Origin: Synaphobranchus kaupii
Taxonomy: Eukaryota; Chordata; Actinopteri; Anguilliformes; Synaphobranchidae
Direction: 5' to 3'
NCBI GenBank assembly: GCA_029718625.1
Contig: CM056376.1
Span: forward strand, 82,480,541-82,544,540
DNA length: 64,000 nucleotides
Positions 58,092-64,000 of the stretch are shown one piece after another; position 1 is the stretch's first letter, and every line of letters begins with the position of its first letter. The notes under the pieces were generated by a model. It did not search any database. It worked only from the letters and a program-made list of their open reading frames with translations, and was not told the DNA's origin. A program made the position numbers and the translations under genes.

Positions 58092-61000
58092 ATGAGTCTT
58101 CAGGAAAGTGCGGCATTCCAAACCGGACTGAACGACGAACAGGTAAAGCAAACATTTATACTAGAAGAATCGTGGGTGTGAATCAAGTGAAACTATCCTA
58201 ATTATCATATTTATTATCGGAAGGCCATTATTTTATATGTAGCGTACGGACTAAGTAGGCTATGGAAAAAAATGCTCCCTATGTGTGCTACGTGTTGGCA
58301 TTGCTATTCATTATGGCCAGATGTGTGTTTTAATTGAACTGCTCGATGCGCAGTAAACATATGTGGGTCAATGACAAATAAGGTTTTCAAAATAAAAAAA
58401 TAAAAATACTGACCAAAATGGATTTTAAATACATTCTTAATTCCACAAGAATGTATCCTGTGTATTTATATTTGTTTCATAGCTTTTAAGGTGATATAAA
58501 TACATTTTTAAACAAGATTTCAGATTTTATCACCCAGAAATGTCAGGTGGCACGACCATATATGAATTTTGAATAATACACTTTTAATGTATTTACCACT
58601 ACTGAAAACCTGCAAATATGAATCATTGTAGTGTGTAAAATACACAACACATGGTAAATTCCATTTTAATTTCTTTATTTATGGCAGTTTTATTCCATTT
58701 ATAGATACGGTCACTTCTTTTTGTTTTCAAACACCTTATTTTCCATAGAGAGAAAGAAAACAAAAATTCTAACAGTAAAAATGATTTGTATACATTATTT
58801 AAAGATTTTCAGTTATATTTCTGATTTAATTTTGCACACTGCAATGGGAATGGATACATTTAAATGTAAATTTGCTGGTCGCACCACCTGACCATGACCA
58901 GTCGCGCCACCTGACATTGTGCTCAATAACGATTGATATTCACTAAATAAAAAGAAGGATATGTAAATGCATTTTACTCTGGTTTCATTTGGCTTTTATT
59001 TGAAACCTGAGCATTTTATACTGGAACTTAATCATACAATTACATTTCATTCAGGCCAGCAACAGTGGTAATGTCAATAAGATAACATTTGATCAATCCT
59101 TAAAAAATATAACTGAAACATCAAGTCCCAAGGAACACATTTCAATAATGAGGACTACATTTCATTCAGGTCAGCAGTCAAAACAATACTGTACATTCAA
59201 CATTTAAAACAATACTGCCACAATGGTAATGTCAACAAGACAACATTTGATCAATGCTTTAAAAATACAACTGAAACATGAAGTCTCAGGGAACACATTC
59301 AAGGAAATGCAACTGAATAATTTTTTAAACTATCTCTATGCTTTGCTGTTTTTTCTTTGCTTGATAATGGCATCTACAAAAATGAATGAAAAAATAATAA
59401 CTTAAAAGGTACAATATGCAACTTTGAGTATCAATTTTGGTTATATAGTTCTATATTCTTGAAGAGTAGGACTTTTTCACCTCTAAACAACTTAATATCA
59501 TACAGAAAGATGTATATATTTAAGAAAATGTATTTAATATCTTCAAACATATTAACATCACTTTTTTCAATTGGTTTAACTGTAATTCTAGTCGCGCCAC
59601 CTGACATATATACATACATATATACATATATACATTTTTGTCCTTTATATTTTTTCAATCAAATACACATTTTCTGAATAAAAACTAATTTTCATAGTTT
59701 TATACCACCTGACATGGTATGTTGAACCAACCTCACCATTACTCAAAAACGTCAAATTATGTAGTATTTGTGGGAGAGTTACTAACCTTGTTACTGCATG
59801 ACATGGGTCCTGTGGGGTCTTCTGTGTGATGTCACACCCTGTTGCATCGTTTTCTTACAGGCACAGTACATAAAATTATGTTTTTATGTCGGTCGCCCCC
59901 CCTGATATATGGAGAAGTCAATTTCTCGGACAAAGGTTTTTTAAGTAATAGAATAGTTTTGAAATAGGACTGTTAAACTGCTTTCCGTCATTTATACGCA
60001 ATCTAACATAAAATCATGCCAAACTATTTGATTAGGAATTTTATTGAGAAAATTATCCTTTTTATTGCAGTTTTGTTCTCTGCATGTATGTTCGGACGGT
60101 CGCACCACCTGACATTTTGGGACTTTAGAACACCAAAACTCAAAAATGAATTTGAATTTCAATAAAATGAGAAGGGTTTCTCATAAAGGAGATATTGTAG
60201 TGCAATTTGATATATAACATGTTTTTATTTTTATTTTTAGGAAAGTAATGAATTCGGACACAAAAAATCACGTCATGTCATTGACCCACGTAGTTTGCAA
60301 TTAAAGCATGTTGTAGCCTACATAGTTAAACATGATTTTTTGTTTAAAATGTAATTGGCAGCATTTATGTTGACAAAACAAGTGTAGCATAGACGACTGC
60401 TTAGAAAGACCTTCATCAACATGGTGTGTATTACTTAGCCTGTTTGAATTTGTCATTCATTATTTGTTTTTGTATTCCTGTTTTGTTTAGATCAAAAAAC
60501 TATCCATAGTGTATGTATCATCACTTTCATTAAGGTAAGACTTATTTGCAGTTACCTAGTATCGGCCTGTTTATTGGGATTAATGAGTGAATGCTGACGT
60601 CAATGCTGCATGTTCAGGTTCTAGCTCCTATAGGCCATCTCAGCTACAAACCTGCAGAACAGGTCACATGAGTAGACGCTGTGATTTATGTGAGGCATAA
60701 GAGCACTTCACAGAACTAACACTAGTAAAAATGCACTTATTGTGCTCGCCTGAGAATGTCTGTGTTGTTCAGAGCTGTTGATATATATTTCTGTCTTGTA
60801 TGTTTCATAATGACTATGAAGTACCCTTCTTTCAGGCCTTTGTGCACATTGGTTCAAGGCAGCAGCATATGAAGACAAACCATTTATTAATGTTCATATC
60901 TTTATTATGTCACTGAGGTGGCAGTGAGGCGCAGCTGTGAAAATTCAGCTCCCTTTGATCACTCAGATTTCCAAAGTAGTTGTGTATGTGAGGGAATACA

Positions 61001-63625
61001 TGAGGAATATTGGCAAGAAAGACAATGCTTTGCAGCAGTTGTCCGATACAAATAAAAGACAATTAGAACCTTTGCATCTAAAAAAAACTCATTAAAGTCC
61101 CTGTGATGGAAATGCTAGACTCCCTTCGTGCAAAAGTATCTCCTCCAAACAAAAAAACTTCTTTGGCCAGCTTCACCCTAAAACAATGGTTTTATAGAAA
61201 ACATGCCCTCAAGGCTTAGCTAACTATTGGGAAAGTATGTAGGTGTGCTTACAAATTCCAGTATGCACAAACTCCATTACCTATGGAGGTGAGTCACTCT
61301 GATGAATGTCTCATGACATGAAAAAATAAGTACGAAGGTCAGACTTATGATGTCATGTAATATTGTGATTAGCAAAGTCGTATAAGCCAATCATGAGCAT
61401 AATTCTTCAGCTGTCGCTGCATTTTATCTAAGGTTTTATATTGCCTTTATTGCCTTGCTCTGAGAGACAATGACAAGAAAATGCTTCACTTTCTGTTGCA
61501 GTTTGCTTGGGAGCTTTTCTGTTGTGGTGGTATCCATCGTCAAACGGAGGTATCTAAATGAACAGGTGGGTGAAGGAATTGGAGAACCCAACACTTTATT
61601 AAATAAAAGGGCACCATACTGTTCTCTGAAAATTATCAGTATCCATTTACCTTGGCAGATGGCATAAGCATTTAGTTTGGGCTTGATAATAATTTCAAGA
61701 CTGCTAATTTCATGGTCAATGTGTGTTTGAGAATGTCAGAAACATTTTATAAAGTGCCAAGTGACCCTTTTAATACTGAAATGTGAAGTGTTTTTAAAAG
61801 TACAATAAAGTACTTTCCCAGGGGATTATTTTCTCAGGCAACAATTTTAGGAATTCTAAATAAATTTGATTTGCAAACATTGGCCTCTCTTGACCTCCAA
61901 GCAGCTGGATTGAGACACCCTTCTGACTATCAGCCCTTACTCAGTGGGCTGTACACATCAGACAGCAGTAGGAACAAAAAGCACCATCAGAGCCACCCTT
62001 GGACTTTCCCCTATGCACTTTCAAGATACAAACCATTCCAGAACATTTGCCAGCCATGCCTCTTTAATGTTACCTCAGAGTTCAGTCAGTATCTCTGTGT
62101 GCAAAGCTGTAAATTCTGCGCTTTATTTACCAATGCCCTTTGTTTCGACTAATCAGCTCACCTGTACCTCACAAATATGTGACTGCACAAGGGCTGCAGT
62201 GAAAGAGTCGTATTAAAAATTGCATTCCAGCTATGTCTGCCCTTTGTAACCTATTGGTATCAGTGAGTGGAGGTTATTCTGAGGCAGAACCATAGGCGGA
62301 GGGTGTGTAAGGCTGGGGAAGGCAATTAAAATAATGTAGGCTATTAAATATAAATACAAATGCTAGCGATAGAGGATTTGAGGTCAAGTTATCTCATTCA
62401 ATCCACTAGGCTACTGCCTACTGCAGAGGAGGTAACTAAGCTGTAGCCTACTAATTTGGTTAGTTGGCCATTATCAACGTGTTGTCCTGTCAGTCCTGAA
62501 GCGGCAGTCAAGCTAAAGGATCATCACAGACTCACGGAGCATTTCTGGACACACTGTCACACTCTCTGTTAATGTCAATTAAAATGTTATAAATTATGTG
62601 TCTGTTGGCTGCCATGCTGATAGAAAAAAACAAATCATGCATAGGCTATCTTCGCTTAAATAATTAGTCTATCAATATGACATGAAAATGTGATTGTCAA
62701 GGGTGCTTAATGCACAGGCTTACATGGGCTGAAGCCCGGGGCCTCGATTAGCCAGAATATGATGTTGTAATTTGCCAGTGAGTGACTAATTCACTTGACA
62801 TAATATTGTTGTTGTTAATTGGTTGTCTGGTCAGATTAATTGTATTTATTAATTCTTTCATCCATTCATTTATTAACAAAAAGCAAAAAAACATACATAG
62901 GCTACCGGTAGTTTGGTCAGATTCGTGCAATGGGTTACCAAAGTCATATTTAGGCTACGTCTTTGGTGGCTATACGCCTACTTACATGTGCTGATTTTGC
63001 TTGTTATTGTCAGAAGCTAAAATGTCGGAGTTACGATACACAACTACTTTACAAGCAAAGCCTACATGGGCTCTTGTACTCAAAAAACTGTATTTATGGT
63101 GAAATTAATGCAAAGAAATTTGCTGCTCGCGCACTATTTGCGCTCGCAGGAAGGTGGATACCTCCCCCGCCCTGACCTAGCTTTACCCTGCAGTTGGCTC
63201 ACCCTCCGCCTATGGGCAGAACTTAACAAAGCTAGTGAGTTCACTTGCTGGTAGTGTGGGTTTTCACATTTATGAAGGGTGCCTTGTTGCAAAGGTGCCA
63301 AGGGTTGAAAACAAATGCGCGCTCTACACAGGGATGTTAAAGATGTTAAAAAGTAATTTTCCTTCGTAGGCGTACCGTTTAGTTTATGGGGGCCATATAA
63401 CGTATACTTCGTGATGAGTAAGCTCTGTGTTTTGTTGGGATGTCTGGCCATCATGTCTGTCTGTGTCTCGGTGTGGTCCTCCAGGCCTGGCCGCTGCTCC
63501 AGCTTGCTCTGGCTGATTTCCTGGCATCGGCTGTGCTGCTGTGCACCAACGTCATCAACTTTGTCCCGTACAGCCATGTCCCACAAAGAATCAGCATTTG
63601 TGAACGTGCACTTCCCCTGGCGGTG
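58092..63625 (+). CDS. Seven-transmembrane protein, TMEM116/GPCR-like, first four exons
   Basis: Exons 58092-58142, 60491-60534, 61502-61565 and 63485-63625 have AG/GT borders and compatible phases (0, 2, 0, 0). Together they encode 100 residues: a short N-terminus [17 protein letters not shown], then TM1 ([20 protein letters not shown]), the loop KRRYLNEQ, and TM2 with [14 protein letters not shown], whose Asp matches the conserved D2.50 of class A-like receptors. The rest lies past the right edge. The TM1-loop-TM2 pattern recalls TMEM116, but I cannot confirm this without a search; another orphan GPCR is possible. No N-terminal signal peptide is seen. Confidence 0.75.
58363..60289. mobile_element. 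TIR-bounded element with a repeated GTCGCRCCACCTGACAT motif
   Basis: Inverted ends GTGGGTCAATGACA (58363-58376) and TGTCATTGACCCAC (60276-60289) enclose 1.9 kb of AT-rich sequence in intron 1 of the 7TM gene. Inside, GTCGCRCCACCTGACAT or close variants occur at 58541 (inverted), 58878, 58901, 59591, 59704, 59892 and 60099. No transposase is seen. The flanks do not show a clear duplication, so the transposon call is an inference. Confidence 0.5.
62291..63214. mobile_element. hAT-type element with perfect 8-bp TSD
   Basis: Inverted ends CATAGGCGGAGGGTG and CACCCTCCGCCTATG, flanked by GGCAGAAC on both sides (62283-62290, 63215-63222). The 924-bp interior has no recognisable transposase. It lies in intron 3 of the 7TM gene, about 260 bases before exon 4. 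Confidence 0.92.
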
Positions 63626-63661
63626 GTACGTTGTTTGCACATTTTCCAACTTACACTTACA

Positions 63662-63902
63662 ACATTACATTACATTACAGGCATTTAGCAGACGCTCTTA
63701 TCCAGAGCGACTTACACAACTTTTTAGCATTTAAAAATTTTTTTTTTTTTTTACATATCATCCATTTATACAGCTGGATATATACTGAAGCGATTCAGGA
63801 TAAGTACCTTGCTCAAGGGTACAACGGCAGTGTCCTACCTGGGAATCGAACCTGCAACCTTTTGGTTACAAGGCCAGTTCCTTAACCATTATACTACACC
63901 AT
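63662..63902 (-). repeat. tRNA-derived SINE with L2-like tail
   Basis: On the minus strand: a tRNA-like head with A-box region (ATGGTTAAGGAACTGG) and B box GGTTCGATTCCC, a middle (TTGAGCAAGGTACTTATCCT), an A run, then the tail GTAAGTCGCTCTGGATAAGA and AGCGTCTGC followed by TAATG repeats. It resembles the V-SINE type of fish. The insertion is in intron 4 of the 7TM gene. Confidence 0.88.
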
Positions 63903-63942
63903 TATACTACACAACGCACATAGGCGTCATCATTCTCTATGT

Positions 63943-64000
63943 CAGGGGTCTCAAACTCCAGTCCGGGATGGCCGTGGTCTACGCAGGTTTCTTTGGTTTC
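63943..64000. mobile_element. MITE end at the window edge
   Basis: CAGGGGTCTCAAACTCCAGT begins a sequence of the hAT-MITE style common in fish and resembles 15284-15310. It is cut by the end of the window. Confidence 0.45.

Noticed and set aside
57840..58151. 103-residue minus-strand frame overlapping the 7TM gene start
   Set aside because: The plus strand here has a good ATG exon with a splice donor that joins three later exons; the minus frame is a shadow.
63841..63902. A real tRNA gene on the minus strand
   Set aside because: A and B boxes are present, but they are the head of a SINE with a long body and L2 tail, and the cloverleaf does not close.

Overview
The window looks like ray-finned (teleost-type) fish genomic DNA: spliced vertebrate-style genes with large AT-rich introns, packed with repeats typical of fish. 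These are sushi/chromovirus-type Ty3/gypsy elements, Tc1/mariner and hAT DNA transposons with MITEs, L2 and L1 LINEs, and a tRNA-derived SINE carrying an L2-like tail. I did no database searches, so every family name rests on motifs read from the sequence.

Two cellular genes can be supported. The first is a class II ADP-ribosylation factor (ARF4/ARF5-like) on the minus strand, complete in six coding exons between 19056 and 7787. Its exons join without a phase error into 180 residues carrying all the G-box motifs. Its first intron is about 7.4 kb and stuffed with transposons. The second, on the plus strand from 58092 to the window edge, is the 5' part (four exons) of a seven-transmembrane, TMEM116-like or GPCR-like protein. 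Its introns hold a TIR-bounded element with an unusual repeated motif and a hAT element with a perfect target-site duplication.

Layout: 1-3822, 5' half of an apparently intact gypsy element (minus). 4576-5388, Tc1-type MITE. 7787-19056, arf gene with nested DNA transposons. 19057-20630, arf upstream region. 20633-22059, hAT MITE and a long palindromic repeat. 22060-26356, damaged gypsy copy (minus). 27657-29893, nested LTRs and two deletion-fused gypsy fragments. 29894-31480, L1 fragment. 31.7-34.2 kb, inverted repeats and MITEs. 34211-42372, a third gypsy copy (plus), split by a 2.5 kb hAT-like insertion that itself contains another hAT-like element. 42373-43164, solo LTR of a second family. 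44.3-51.0 kb, two L2 copies, a solo LTR with an exact TSD, a degenerate pol and an internally deleted Tc1/mariner-type element. 51.6-53.7 kb, an unexplained structured tandem array. 53.7-58.1 kb, mostly featureless. 58.1-64 kb, the TMEM116-like gene and a SINE.

The most informative biology lies in the gypsy family. Three copies keep a C_CCA_AAA -1 frameshift heptamer followed at 5 nt by a hairpin that encloses the gag stop codon. Several LTRs keep an 11-nt sequence complementary to the primer-binding site, placed 29-31 nt downstream of a TATA-like box. That is the arrangement expected for Tf1-style self-primed reverse transcription.
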